From Patescibacteria group bacterium (lineage in GTDB: Bacteria; Patescibacteriota; Gracilibacteria; Peribacterales; Peribacteraceae): a stretch of 32,797 bases of DNA. Shown piece by piece: positions 16,801 to 23,612 of this stretch. The notes under the pieces are model-generated. The model saw nothing but the letters and a program-made list of their open reading frames with translations. It did no database searches and had not been told where the DNA came from. The position numbers and the translations under genes are program-made. The stretch's first letter is position 1; each line of letters begins with the position of its first letter. The DNA lies in assembly GCA_023263945.1 (NCBI GenBank), contig JALQTW010000005.1:1-32797 (forward strand). The letters are read 5' to 3'.

Positions 16801-17237
16801 TCCTGTGTGAGAAGCTGGTGAACACGCGTTTTGAACCGATGGGTATGACGAAGAACAAGGAAATCCCGATGGTGAAGAGCTTCATGGACTACATGGGTCG
16901 CTGGCTTGCACTCAAGTTCCTTCCAAAGGAAAAGGCAAAGCGTTTCCATAATGGAGAACTCATCGATAAAGCCTACGCAGAAGGTTCCAAGAGCAAAGAT
17001 GCCTTCGCTATGAGCCTTCCTGTTATTGATGAAGGTGCTTCTGTCTTTTCTGCAACGCTTCCCTTTACAGCAGAAGATCATCACGCATCACAAACGGACA
17101 GTGACGATCCTCAAGCGCAGGCAAAGCTCCAGGGCTTCACAGGCTCCATGTGTTCCGGCTGTGGTAGCTTCAAAATGAAGCGCAATGGATCGTGTGAATT
17201 GTGTCTGGATTGTGGTGCAACAAGCGGATGTAGCTAA
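13836..17237 (+). CDS. nrdJ: Class II (adenosylcobalamin-dependent) ribonucleotide reductase
   Basis: Reduces ribonucleotides to deoxyribonucleotides using a B12 radical. The product has 1133 aa in a single chain. Visible active-site features are PNSPQWFNTG (176-185), the redox Cys in HACF (C224), GSGTGTNFSRLRG (253-265), NPCSEY (441-446; C443 radical-site Cys and E445, with the usual Gly as Ser) and NTACNL (C454). PTGTIGLLMDCDTTG follows in the C-terminal barrel. The last 30 residues carry two Cys pairs (CSGCG, CELCLDCGATSGC), the zinc-ribbon/redox tail of the NrdJ family. A linker of charged residues (about 895-925) precedes an additional C-terminal domain. No N-terminal ATP cone is obvious. 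No NrdR gene is in the window, but NrdR-like boxes precede it. No cobalamin biosynthesis genes are present, so the cofactor is probably salvaged. Confidence 0.95.
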   Translation: MNHKSASTATSARDIPKLEKVERMKKQKALDGARGSSAKGGLSIARVFTTPGADPLEHVKYERRTSSIKNTDGSIVFEMRDAEVPADWSQVATDIIVSKYFRKAGVPQYNEDGTIKKDAQGNVVTGSERSAKQVMRRLSGCWRWWGEQYGYFQSVQDAQAFEDELSHMLIHQMAAPNSPQWFNTGLQTAYGITGHAQGHYYCDPITGEVKRSEDAYTHPQPHACFIQSVEDDMVNEGGIMDLWIREARLFKYGSGTGTNFSRLRGAGEPLSGGGFTSGLMSFLKVGDRAAGAIKSGGTTRRAAKMVCLDVDHPDIQEFVNWKVKEEKKVAALVAAGYSDDFNGEAYLTVSGQNSNNSVRVSQEFLEAVEQDKDWNLYWRTELRKSEEEGRAATPCKTMKARDLWEQISYAAWACADPGVQYDTTINDWHTCPADGRINASNPCSEYMFLDNTACNLASINLLKFYDDEQGTFLIEEFRHAVRLWTIVLEISVLMAQFPSKEIAELSYKFRTLGLGYANIGAMLMRMGIPYDSEVGRAWCGALTAILTGDSYATSAEMASHLGAFPGYEPNRDTMLRVIRNHRHAAYDAAEKEYESLQVKPIGIDQSVCPSPLLEAAKDAWDKALAMGEQSGYRNAQTTVIAPTGTIGLLMDCDTTGVEPDFALVKFKKLAGGGYMKIANQSVRPALLALGYSEAETHDIMRYVMGTLSLEGAPHINRASLKQKGLTDEDIAKIEKTLPSVFDIQFAFNRWTLGDDTMKRLGFTDDQLNDSSFNLLSTLGFMPSEIEEANVVICGHMTVEGAPHLKDEHLAVFDCANKCGKIGKRFIAAEGHIRMMAAAQSFISGAISKTINLPNEATIEDVKKAYMLSWKLGLKANALYRDGSKLSQALSNKSDKKKEEKKEVEPTIIEKVVVKEVPRRRKLPDERMSLTHKMSVAGHEGYLHVGLYEDGSPGEIFIKMSKEGSTLSGVMDTLALSLSMNLQYGVPLEVLCEKLVNTRFEPMGMTKNKEIPMVKSFMDYMGRWLALKFLPKEKAKRFHNGELIDKAYAEGSKSKDAFAMSLPVIDEGASVFSATLPFTAEDHHASQTDSDDPQAQAKLQGFTGSMCSGCGSFKMKRNGSCELCLDCGATSGCS

Positions 17238-17266
17238 TTCTTAGCGGATGGAGGCGCACCCTCATG

Positions 17267-17860
17267 CTACGTACTCTTTTCTGTCATAAACCGTTCTATA
17301 TACTGACTTGCGATGATACCGCACAAGAGGAGAAAGGCGTATAGAAACAGGAGGGTTGGAAGATCGCGGGGCATGATACTTTTCAGCATGGCCGTGAAAA
17401 ACGTTGTATACCAGGAAACAAAAGAAACAGCTCCGGAAGCGAATGCAATACGATTCAAGCGACGTACTGAATGGTGTTCGACTGATGTCAGTTTTTTATG
17501 ATGTGCAGAAGAAAGAGAGATGCGAACAAGGCGGGGAGCCAAATACGAATGGAGAAAAAAACCATTTGCCGTGAGGACGATGACAGCAATCAGCTTGAGA
17601 AGAAATGGCGGACTCTGAAGGTACGTTGGCACATTCGTCAAGAAGAGTCCTATGCCCGTAAGAAGCATCAGAAAGAGCGCAAAAAGAACGACTTTTGCGA
17701 TGATATGCATGACGCTGGCCTCTTTCTTATTGATGCGGAAGTCCTTCAGGAACGAGAAGAAGAGGATGTCTGCAAGGGTAGCTCCTCCAAATCCAATGAC
17801 GACTCCAAAGACGTGCAGTGCGGTGAGAAACAACGTGTGAGATTGCAGGAAAGAAATCAT
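17267..17860 (-). CDS. Hypothetical five-helix membrane protein
   Basis: The product has 197 aa with hydrophobic segments at about 10-32, 50-72, 82-104, 130-155 and 162-185. Between helices 3 and 4 is a basic cytoplasmic-type loop (RISLSSAHHKKLTSVEHHSVRRLNR). The first two helices contain HVFGVVIGFGGATLADILFF, a Gly/His/Asp pattern reminiscent of DUF2269/CopD-like integral membrane proteins, some of which bind haem or copper. The assignment is weak. It is convergent to nrdJ with a 29-bp gap. Its promoter supports the start at 17860. Confidence 0.65.
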   Translation of the reverse strand: MISFLQSHTLFLTALHVFGVVIGFGGATLADILFFSFLKDFRINKKEASVMHIIAKVVLFALFLMLLTGIGLFLTNVPTYLQSPPFLLKLIAVIVLTANGFFLHSYLAPRLVRISLSSAHHKKLTSVEHHSVRRLNRIAFASGAVSFVSWYTTFFTAMLKSIMPRDLPTLLFLYAFLLLCGIIASQYIERFMTEKST

Positions 17861-17869
17861 GTGTTTGAG

Positions 17870-17898
17870 ATATTACGCACGTCTATGAATGACGGAAA
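17870..17898 (-). promoter_or_regulatory. Putative promoter of the membrane protein gene
   Basis: TAATAT (17870-17875), 9 nt before the ATG, with a weak -35 TTTCCG (17893-17898) at 17 bp spacing. Confidence 0.4.
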
Positions 17899-18084
17899 AC
17901 ACGTCTCTAGAACGAGATGAAAAGTGTTCCGATAAGACAGACGAAGAGAAAGTAGCGCATGAGACTGCAAAGCCTACTCTTTCCTTCTTCTCATCTACAA
18001 GAGCGTTAAAGAAAAAATGACTTGAGCCCTTCCTGATAATGTTTCCTCCGTATACATTTTGAGATCAACTCATGAACAAAAGTT

Positions 18085-18396
18085 TTACACATTTCCTGTG
18101 GAAGAGTGTGCATAACTAAGAAGGTCATCATCGGGTGCAGCCCTGTTTCTTGCGATCATTCCACACCTCTGGCACCTAAATTCAAGAAGAAAGCCCTTTT
18201 TAGACTCTTGATCTATCCCTATGGGCTCCAGAAGCCCTTGGCAGAGCGACGCTCGATCCCCAGGGCCTTTGTCATCCACATGCTTCCCCCATAAACAGAA
18301 GGGGCAATGGTTCCTATAGGTTCCTTTTCCTAAGGGCTCCACACTCTTGCCACAGTGTTCACAGATGAACGGTTCTTCGCGGGCGAGGAAAATCAT
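18085..18396 (-). CDS. RNHCP domain protein
   Basis: The product has 103 aa from the ATG at 18396. Two Cys pairs (CEHCG, about 12-16, and CPFC, about 31-34) lie around the name-giving motif YRNHCPFCLWGKHVD; a third pair, CQRCG, lies near residue 78, followed by ARNRAAPDDD. These are the hallmarks of the RNHCP family, probable zinc-ribbon proteins of unknown function that are widespread in bacteria with small genomes. The frame extends upstream to 18504, but that extension crosses hairpins and has no family similarity. The upstream 224-bp gap (17861-18084) on the other side holds only the neighbouring promoter and no recognisable gene. Confidence 0.85.
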   Translation of the reverse strand: MIFLAREEPFICEHCGKSVEPLGKGTYRNHCPFCLWGKHVDDKGPGDRASLCQGLLEPIGIDQESKKGFLLEFRCQRCGMIARNRAAPDDDLLSYAHSSTGNV

Positions 18397-18402
18397 GAGG
18401 GT

Positions 18403-18431
18403 ATGTTCTCTGATGAAAAGGAACTGGTCAA
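18403..18431 (-). promoter_or_regulatory. Weak putative promoter of the RNHCP gene
   Basis: TTGACC (18426-18431), a 17-bp spacer and GAACAT (18403-18408), 6 nt before the ATG. The -35 is good and the -10 poor, but the geometry equals that of the better promoters in the window. Confidence 0.35.
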
Positions 18432-18434
18432 ACC

Positions 18435-18499
18435 GCGGGGCGAAGCCCCGCTCTGGTGTTCTGAAAAATTTATTCACCAGAGCGGCCTTTCGGGCCGCG
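18435..18499. repeat. Cluster of three REP-like hairpins upstream of the RAYT gene
   Basis: Three adjacent hairpins: GCGGGGC-GAA-GCCCCGC (18435-18451), CTCTGGTG with CACCAGAG (18451-18458 and 18475-18482, 16-nt loop) and GCGGCC-TTTCG-GGCCGC (18482-18498). The last, with flanks, reappears inverted after the transposase gene. This matches the layout of REP elements flanking RAYT genes. Confidence 0.8.
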
Positions 18500-18523
18500 T
18501 TCATGGAGTTTTAGGATTCTTCT

Positions 18524-18970
18524 ATGATGCCGAGACGCACCATCGTCAATGAGGTTCCTATGTTTATTACGACGAACGTGAAGAAGCGCAGACCTTTCTT
18601 TGCAAGAGATGGATTTGCCAAAGAGGCAATCGATCATCTTTATCGAGTTCAACTATTTCATCCTTTCTTTATTTATGGGTTTGTCATCATGCCCGACCAT
18701 TGTCATTTTCTTCTTAAGGTATGTGCTCCCGAAACTATTTGTCGCATCATGGATATCTATAAAGGCGGATTAGCTCATCAAATTGGGATAGGGCCAATTT
18801 GGCAACCGAGGTATCATTTGGAATTTATTTATAACCTCCCTGGTGCATTGAACTATATCCACATGAATCCTGTAAAAGGAGGATTGTGTAAAAAACCTGA
18901 AGATTATCCATGGTCTTCAGCATCAGGGAAATGGGATGTGACATCATTTGATGAATTTTCGTGGTTGTGA
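18524..18970 (+). CDS. REP-associated tyrosine transposase (RAYT, IS200/Y1 family)
   Basis: The product has 148 aa. The N-terminus MPRRTIVNEVPMFITTNVKKRRPFF fits the RAYT pattern. The metal-binding HUH motif is HCH within GFVIMPDHCHFLL (about 56-68; the usual form is MPNHVHLL). The catalytic Tyr candidate lies in YIHMNPVKGGL, preceded by LPGALNY (about 112-128), and the family signature PEDYPWSSAS follows. RAYTs are single-copy, vertically inherited HUH endonucleases that act on REP hairpins rather than ordinary selfish transposases. The motifs look intact. Inverted copies of one hairpin flank the gene, which supports the identification. Confidence 0.9.
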   Translation: MMPRRTIVNEVPMFITTNVKKRRPFFARDGFAKEAIDHLYRVQLFHPFFIYGFVIMPDHCHFLLKVCAPETICRIMDIYKGGLAHQIGIGPIWQPRYHLEFIYNLPGALNYIHMNPVKGGLCKKPEDYPWSSASGKWDVTSFDEFSWL

Positions 18971-18989
18971 TTATACCAATGCGAAGACC

Positions 18990-19006
18990 GCGGCCCGAAG
19001 GGCCGC
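18990..19006. repeat. Downstream REP-like hairpin, inverted relative to the upstream copy
   Basis: GCGGCCC-GAA-GGGCCGC. Its reverse complement with flanks matches the upstream copy at 18479-18503 with only about three differences (AGAGCGGCC-C/T-TTCGGGCCGCG). Confidence 0.8.
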
Positions 19007-19023
19007 TCTCTATGGACTAAAAA

Positions 19024-20118
19024 TTAAACATTAAACCGGAAATGCATCACATCGCCATCTTGTACGATGTATTCCTTTCCCTCCACGCGCAGTTTTCCTG
19101 CTTCTTTTGCTTTCTGCTCTCCTCCCAGACTCACAAAATCATCATACGAGATTGTCTCGGCGCGGATGAAGCCACGCTCAAAATCTGTATGAATAGCACC
19201 TGCTGCTTCCGGTGCCTTGGCACCTTTCTTCACGGTCCACGCACGTACTTCTTTGGGTCCTGCTGTGAAGAATGTTTGAAGACCCAGTGCCTCATACGCT
19301 GCCTGAATGAGTTGATCGAGTCCCGACGATGAAACACCAAGCTCTGCGAGGAGTTGCTTGGATTCCTCATCGGAAAGACCAATCAATTCTTCTTCCAGCT
19401 TTGCACTCACGAGGATCGCAATATCGGAAGGGGAGAGGCATGCTTGCTTCTTTGCATCCTCCAGTTTGATCGTTTTCAATTCGGCTTCCTTCACATTGAG
19501 TGCATAGATTATCGGTTTCGTCGTCAAAAGCTGCAACTGTTTCACGACATCTTTTTCTTCCGGTGCCCATGGGATGGATGAACCAAGCTTTCCCGCATTC
19601 AGCATTTCCTTCAGTTTCGTGATAAGCGCGAATTGCTTCACGGCTTGTTTATCGCCACTGCGCGCTTTTCCTTCTAATTTTCCAGAGCGCTGCTCGATGG
19701 ACCCCAAATCAGCCAGGATCAATTCTGCTTCAATGGTTTCACGATCACGCTTGGGATCGGTGGATCCTTCTACGTGAATAATGTCTGTATCTTCAAACAC
19801 GCGAATGACATGGCAAATGGCATCTACCTCACGGATGTGGCTCAAAAATGCGTTGCCAAGTCCCTCTCCTTTGCTGGCTCCTTTCACAAGTCCTGCGATG
19901 TCTACAAACTCGATGGCGGTGGGAATGATTTTCTCAGGCTTTTCGATCTCTGCGAGTTTTTTGAGACGCACATCCGGCACTTCTACAATGCCGACATTCG
20001 GTTCAATCGTACAAAAGGGATAGTTCGCTGCCTGCGCTCCGTGATTCTTCGTAAGTGCATTAAAGAGCGTCGATTTACCGACGTTTGGAAGCCCCACGAT
20101 TCCTATTTGAAGTGCCAT
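19024..20118 (-). CDS. ychF: YchF/Ola1 family ribosome-associated P-loop NTPase
   Basis: The product has 364 aa, the normal length for the family. The P-loop GLPNVGKST (8-16), switch region [18 protein letters not shown] (33-50) and [17 protein letters not shown] (73-89) are canonical. The specificity motif is NVKE, not NKxD, as in YchF proteins that prefer ATP over GTP. A coiled-coil insert (about 130-200) and a C-terminal TGS domain (about 280-363, …[17 protein letters not shown]) complete the family architecture. It binds ribosomes and has been linked to stress responses in other bacteria. An AGGG-type Shine-Dalgarno is absent; a TGC-TACCCT hexamer lies 10 nt before the ATG. Confidence 0.95.
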   Translation of the reverse strand: MALQIGIVGLPNVGKSTLFNALTKNHGAQAANYPFCTIEPNVGIVEVPDVRLKKLAEIEKPEKIIPTAIEFVDIAGLVKGASKGEGLGNAFLSHIREVDAICHVIRVFEDTDIIHVEGSTDPKRDRETIEAELILADLGSIEQRSGKLEGKARSGDKQAVKQFALITKLKEMLNAGKLGSSIPWAPEEKDVVKQLQLLTTKPIIYALNVKEAELKTIKLEDAKKQACLSPSDIAILVSAKLEEELIGLSDEESKQLLAELGVSSSGLDQLIQAAYEALGLQTFFTAGPKEVRAWTVKKGAKAPEAAGAIHTDFERGFIRAETISYDDFVSLGGEQKAKEAGKLRVEGKEYIVQDGDVMHFRFNV

Positions 20119-20128
20119 GAGTGGAAAG

Positions 20129-20137
20129 AGGGTAGCA
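20129..20137 (-). promoter_or_regulatory. Putative extended -10 of ychF
   Basis: TGC-TACCCT (minus strand), 10 nt before the ATG at 20118. It sits next to the U tract of the terminator of the upstream small gene. No good -35 is seen. Confidence 0.35.
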
Positions 20138-20181
20138 GAAAAAGAAAGCGCCGGCCTCCCGAAGAGTTTCGGAGGGCCGGC
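20137..20181 (-). terminator. Rho-independent terminator of the 52-aa protein gene
   Basis: On the minus strand the stem GCCGGCCCTCCGAA / TTCGGGAGGCCGGC (20150-20181) is followed by GCTTTCTTTTTCT. It has a 14-bp stem with one offset, a 4-nt loop and a strong U tract, 7 bp after the stop of the small gene. Confidence 0.9.
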
Positions 20182-20188
20182 TGTGTGA

Positions 20189-20347
20189 TCAGGTGATACG
20201 GAAGGAATGTAACAATCCTTCGATCACCTGTCTCGGGACGTCGGTGTGGATCGCCTCGTACACGACGTACCCTTGACTGGCCGCGATGACAAGACTTGCC
20301 GCGGCAATCAGAAGTGAGGTCATGGCAATATTCCTTTTTGATGCCAT
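20189..20347 (-). CDS. Small single-pass membrane or exported protein (52 aa), unknown
   Basis: The ATG at 20347 gives MASKRNIAMTSLLIAAASLV… with a hydrophobic helix at about 9-23, then a polar tail (YVVYEAIHTDVPRQVIEGLLHSFRIT). GGAG lies 4 nt before the ATG, one of the few real Shine-Dalgarno sequences in the window. A promoter (TTGACT, 19 bp, GATAAT) lies upstream and a strong terminator 7 bp after the stop, so this is a complete, monocistronic transcription unit. The Ala-rich helix followed by AAS could be a cleavable signal, leaving a peptide of about 28 residues. I do not recognise a family. Confidence 0.75.
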   Translation of the reverse strand: MASKRNIAMTSLLIAAASLVIAASQGYVVYEAIHTDVPRQVIEGLLHSFRIT

Positions 20348-20395
20348 GCCACTCCGTTTCGTTACCCAGCGGGCTCATCTTGAAACGGATTAACG

Positions 20396-20426
20396 ATTAT
20401 CATCTAGATTTTCACAATCAAGTCAA
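20396..20426 (-). promoter_or_regulatory. Promoter of the 52-aa protein gene
   Basis: TTGACT (20421-20426), a 19-bp spacer and GATAAT (20396-20401). The leader is about 42 nt and carries a Shine-Dalgarno sequence, unlike most genes here. Confidence 0.55.
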
Positions 20427-20822
20427 TGCTCTAAGAGTCCTATTAAAAATCGCCGCCCTGACGATTTCTCTCCCTATTTGCTCTCATCTCTAGAATTGGC
20501 TATGAACGATGAGAGGAGCGGTAACTGGATCGGATCGGGTGCTCAGGACGAGCAGGATGTGAACAATCGTGAAAAGAGGAAGAGACTGCAGGGCGGCAGA
20601 TTCGAACTCCCGAAGGAATTCGGACCATGATTCTTGCAGCAGAGAATTTTTTCGTCAATAAAAATTGTGGCCGTCAATGACCGCTCTCAGGATCTTGTGA
20701 GAAGGACGGTGCCCCTTTTTCGCGACGTGAGCACGATCGTTCTTATGACAGATGTGAAGCGAGTGCCACAATGAGAACCTTTCATCCTTCGTTTTTCTGG
20801 ATGCAAGATGCCACAATAACTA
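20427..20822. other. Gene-free 396-bp stretch with a hairpin and a tRNA-like fragment
   Basis: No coding sequence is supported. A stem CTCTCATC / GATGAGAG (20481-20488 and 20508-20515) is visible. On the minus strand, 20595-20611 reads like a T-arm (GGGAG, loop TTCGAAT, CTGCC; one mismatch), with a possible long variable arm (CCGAA…TTCGG) and a D-arm-like segment at 20669-20688. The acceptor stem does not close and the anticodon arm is irregular, so this is at most a degraded tRNA. Confidence 0.4.
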
Positions 20823-20851
20823 TTGACAAAATATATAAAATACAGTATTTT
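20823..20851 (+). promoter_or_regulatory. Strong promoter of the SLH-sortase gene
   Basis: Consensus TTGACA (20823-20828), a 17-bp AT-rich spacer and TATTTT (20846-20851), 11 nt before the ATG. The predicted leader is only about 5 nt and has no Shine-Dalgarno sequence. By match to consensus it is the strongest promoter in the window. Confidence 0.75.
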
Positions 20852-20862
20852 TCCTTTCACGC

Positions 20863-22038
20863 ATGCGTTGTATCTCCCTCAAAATCACGGCTTTTTGGCT
20901 TCTAATAGGGCTCTTTTCGCCATCTTGGGCATTTGCCTTCCAGGATAGCCAAGGCACGGTCTATGAACCTGCAATCCAGGTTTTAGCGTCTTCTGGCATT
21001 GTGCAAGGCTACCCAGACGGTTCCGTCCGTCCGTTTGACTATATTTCCCGTGCAGAGGCTCTGAAGGTCATTTTAGCTGCCGAACCAACGTCTTCTGCTC
21101 AAGTTTCATCACTTCGAAGTCGTATGCCGGTATTGCCACTCTTTTCAGACATCGACCAACGCAGTTGGTATGCACCATACATCGAAACAGGATTCCGCAT
21201 GGGCGTTGTGAAAGGGTATCCTGATGGAACATTCAAACCTGCCGATCAGGTCACCGTAGAGGAAGCAATCGCTCTCATGCTGCGTGTCTACAAACAGGAC
21301 AATCCCTCTGCAACGTATCAAACGTCTCAGTACATCAAGAATCAGCCGAACCAGTGGTACTCCGCTCCCGTGAGCATTGCCATTCAGAAGAACATCATCA
21401 TGCATGATCTCATTCTGCAGCCCGGTATGCCCGTCACACGCGGACAGCTGTTTGACATGCTCTATCGTCTTCGTGAAGCGCAAATGAAGAACATTGCATC
21501 GTTTCCGGAGTCTCGTGCGCAAACTGTTGTGACAAATCAGGTCACGCCCCGGGCACGTTCACTTCCAACATCCGCCTATGGCCAGTATGCATCGCAGAAA
21601 TCGTTTGCTATCACCATGCCCTCGCTTGGCATTATGGACCTCACCATCACGCATCCGTCCGATCCTTTCACGTCGAAAGGCATCCTCTCCGTTCTCGATG
21701 TAGGCGTAGGACATTTGTTTAGTTACCCCGGTGAAGGAGGGAAAATCATGGTGTATGGGCACAGTTCGGGATACCCATGGGATATTTCTGAATACACGAA
21801 GATCTTCCGGAAGATTAATGAACTGCAGATTGGGGATCGCGCGTATGTAACGTACAACGGCAAGATATACGTGTATGAAGTGACGCAGCATGCAACAGTG
21901 GCGGTGGATGACTCCACGTCTTTCCAGCCGGATAAAGATGGTGAGGAGTTGATTCTCTATACGTGCTGGCCACCCGATACGGTGGATCAGCGGTACCTTG
22001 TGTTCTTGAAGCCGGTAGAGAGTGTTGCAGCACGATAA
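20863..22038 (+). CDS. SLH domain-sortase fusion
   Basis: The product has 391 aa. A signal peptide (1-26, ends AFA) is followed by about three SLH repeats (27-205; KGYPDGTFKPAD and QGYPDGSVRPFD are typical). The C-terminal 150 residues are a sortase domain: catalytic His in VYGHSS (H300), Cys in LILYTCWPP (C368) and Arg in DQRYLVF (R377). Sortases are membrane or wall transpeptidases that cut a C-terminal sorting signal and attach the protein to wall or pilin. Here the anchor appears to be the SLH wall-binding domain rather than the usual transmembrane helix. No LPXTG-like sorting signal is evident in other proteins of the window. The next gene starts 11 bp after the stop. Confidence 0.9.
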   Translation: MRCISLKITAFWLLIGLFSPSWAFAFQDSQGTVYEPAIQVLASSGIVQGYPDGSVRPFDYISRAEALKVILAAEPTSSAQVSSLRSRMPVLPLFSDIDQRSWYAPYIETGFRMGVVKGYPDGTFKPADQVTVEEAIALMLRVYKQDNPSATYQTSQYIKNQPNQWYSAPVSIAIQKNIIMHDLILQPGMPVTRGQLFDMLYRLREAQMKNIASFPESRAQTVVTNQVTPRARSLPTSAYGQYASQKSFAITMPSLGIMDLTITHPSDPFTSKGILSVLDVGVGHLFSYPGEGGKIMVYGHSSGYPWDISEYTKIFRKINELQIGDRAYVTYNGKIYVYEVTQHATVAVDDSTSFQPDKDGEELILYTCWPPDTVDQRYLVFLKPVESVAAR

Positions 22039-22048
22039 TCTTGTCTTA

Positions 22049-23143
22049 ATGAGTACAGATGTTCCCTCACCGGCGCAGAATCCCTTTATCGAGGTGTCCA
22101 AAGAGGGTAAGAAGAAAGAAAGGAAGAACATGACCCGTCGTGTTGTTATTGGAATGATAGGAGCCGGTTTTTTAGCCGAGCTTGTTCATATCATCGTGAA
22201 ACACCGGACATCGAGCGCCATCCGTCAGGATCTTCCGGAAGATCCTCTTGAGCGCATGATGGAAGCTGTCAAAAGTGTTGAGGAAAAAGGATATGCGAAG
22301 ACAGAGTGGTTTCATCCAGCCGGTCATGAAGGAGGTGAGCCATGGGACCCCGTTGTTCTTGTTCCTCAGGTTCATGGTGATCCGTGGAGTGGAAGGGTTC
22401 TGGAAAAAGACATACCGGGAATGCACGCCTGCCTGCAAACTCTCTTGGAACTGGAACGAAATGGAATGAGAGTTTTTCATTGTGAAGGATCTCCAAAAGG
22501 AGAGAAAATCCCTCCTTACGTACTTCTAGATGAAGGGGGAAATACTCTTCCGTCCCAGGATATACGGCAGAGAATGCAATCATTTGATGAATTTCGTTTT
22601 TGGCTTGATCGCATGTCACAGGCAGGAAGAGCGAATCTTCCCATAAGCCAAATATTTGCAGGATGCTCGGAAGATGGCACATCTGTGGAAGGTGTTGAAA
22701 GTCCTGCAGCTTTTCAGGAGATGAAAGAAAATATTCTTCGTGCCAGAGAACTGCGCCAAAAATTATCTTTCTTCCTGGAAGAAATGAGTGCACATACTGT
22801 GATTGTGGAACAAAGAGGAAGCCAGAAGTTTGTATGTGCTGGTGATGCCGTCTTTGAAATGGATATTCTGCTTTCGCTCTTGCGTGAACTTGTGAAAGTG
22901 GAAAATGAAAGTTTCGATCCTTCCCTTCATGCCGAACGGGAAGAATTTGCGGCAGCTCAGCATCCTTCCGTTCTGCTTTTTGGTATGATTCATCGTGAAG
23001 CGATACGCAATCACTTCATCGCAAAGGGACGGTCGGTATGTCAGCTTCTCCCTGTTCACATGGACCCCGATGCCGTGAATGCGAAGAAGGAAGAAATATC
23101 TCACCCGTTGCAACGTCTCATTTCTTTTTTGGAGGAACAGTGA
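22049..23143 (+). CDS. Hypothetical membrane-anchored protein
   Basis: The product has 364 aa from the ATG at 22049; an ATG at 22022 would overlap the sortase gene, and a GATAAT (22034-22039) lies 9 nt upstream. After a charged N-terminus (KEGKKKERK) there is one hydrophobic segment (about 32-48), then a mostly soluble domain. Conserved-looking stretches are VVLVPQVHGDPW (about 80-91), MRVFHCEGSP, SQIFAGCSEDGTS and SVLLFGMIHREAIRNHF (about 315-331). The histidines and the last motif recall ChaN/TraB-like hydrolase folds, but the similarity is too weak to name a family. It is probably co-expressed with the SLH-sortase. Confidence 0.7.
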   Translation: MSTDVPSPAQNPFIEVSKEGKKKERKNMTRRVVIGMIGAGFLAELVHIIVKHRTSSAIRQDLPEDPLERMMEAVKSVEEKGYAKTEWFHPAGHEGGEPWDPVVLVPQVHGDPWSGRVLEKDIPGMHACLQTLLELERNGMRVFHCEGSPKGEKIPPYVLLDEGGNTLPSQDIRQRMQSFDEFRFWLDRMSQAGRANLPISQIFAGCSEDGTSVEGVESPAAFQEMKENILRARELRQKLSFFLEEMSAHTVIVEQRGSQKFVCAGDAVFEMDILLSLLRELVKVENESFDPSLHAEREEFAAAQHPSVLLFGMIHREAIRNHFIAKGRSVCQLLPVHMDPDAVNAKKEEISHPLQRLISFLEEQ

Positions 23144-23159
23144 GAGCGGTGAAATAATT

Positions 23160-23168
23160 TGGTATGAT
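23160..23168 (+). promoter_or_regulatory. Extended -10 upstream of the 139-aa gene
   Basis: TGG-TATGAT, 7 nt before the ATG at 23176. The intervening AGGAGGC also resembles a Shine-Dalgarno sequence but is only 1 nt from the ATG, too close for normal use. Confidence 0.45.
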
Positions 23169-23175
23169 AGGAGGC

Positions 23176-23595
23176 ATGAGTCTTCATAACCCTGAGCGGC
23201 ATATCGAAAATGTATCCCAGGAACCTAATAAGGGAGGAGGATTTGGGTCATGGTTTTTATCAAGAAGGGCGAGAGCAAGAACGAGCACAGCGAATGCTTT
23301 ATCGGATTCGAATGAAACACCGGTCATGTCTCTCGATTTACGAATTCTCCATGCAGTTTCAGGGGAACATCTTTCATCCGATGAAATCAGAATTGCCGTT
23401 TCCCCTGATGCTAAGGAGAGCAAAACATTTGATTCCCGCATAGAGTTTTTCTTGAGTAAGGGCACTTTGGAGTCTTTTCTTGGAGATAAAGAACAAGAAG
23501 ATGGATCAAAGCGGCCTGTACGAAAATACAGGCTCACACAGAGTGGCAGAAACGCCTACACTAATCGATTAAGAATCGAAACGGAGAAAAAGTGA
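23176..23595 (+). CDS. Hypothetical protein with a winged-helix-like C-terminal half
   Basis: The product has 139 aa from ATG 23176; an in-frame ATG at 23164 overlaps the -10. The first 45 residues are polar and low in structure (Ser, Arg, Asn). From about 50 on, MSLDLRILHAVSGEHLSSDEIRIAVSPD…FDSRIEFFLSKGTLESFL…VRKYRLTQSGRNAY has the helix-helix-helix-wing look of a small DNA-binding wHTH domain (ends with a YRLTQSGR strand typical of PadR/MarR-like wings). No family can be named. It is convergent with the VirD4-like gene, 17 bp between stops. Confidence 0.6.
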   Translation: MSLHNPERHIENVSQEPNKGGGFGSWFLSRRARARTSTANALSDSNETPVMSLDLRILHAVSGEHLSSDEIRIAVSPDAKESKTFDSRIEFFLSKGTLESFLGDKEQEDGSKRPVRKYRLTQSGRNAYTNRLRIETEKK

Positions 23596-23612
23596 GCGTG
23601 AACTCCACTTTC

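Noticed and set aside
20585..20713. Possible tRNA gene on the minus strand (T-arm with TTCGAAT loop, long variable arm, D-arm-like segment)
   Set aside because: The acceptor stem does not pair, the T-stem has a mismatch, the anticodon loop is irregular and extra bases lie between D and anticodon arms. At most a degraded tRNA.
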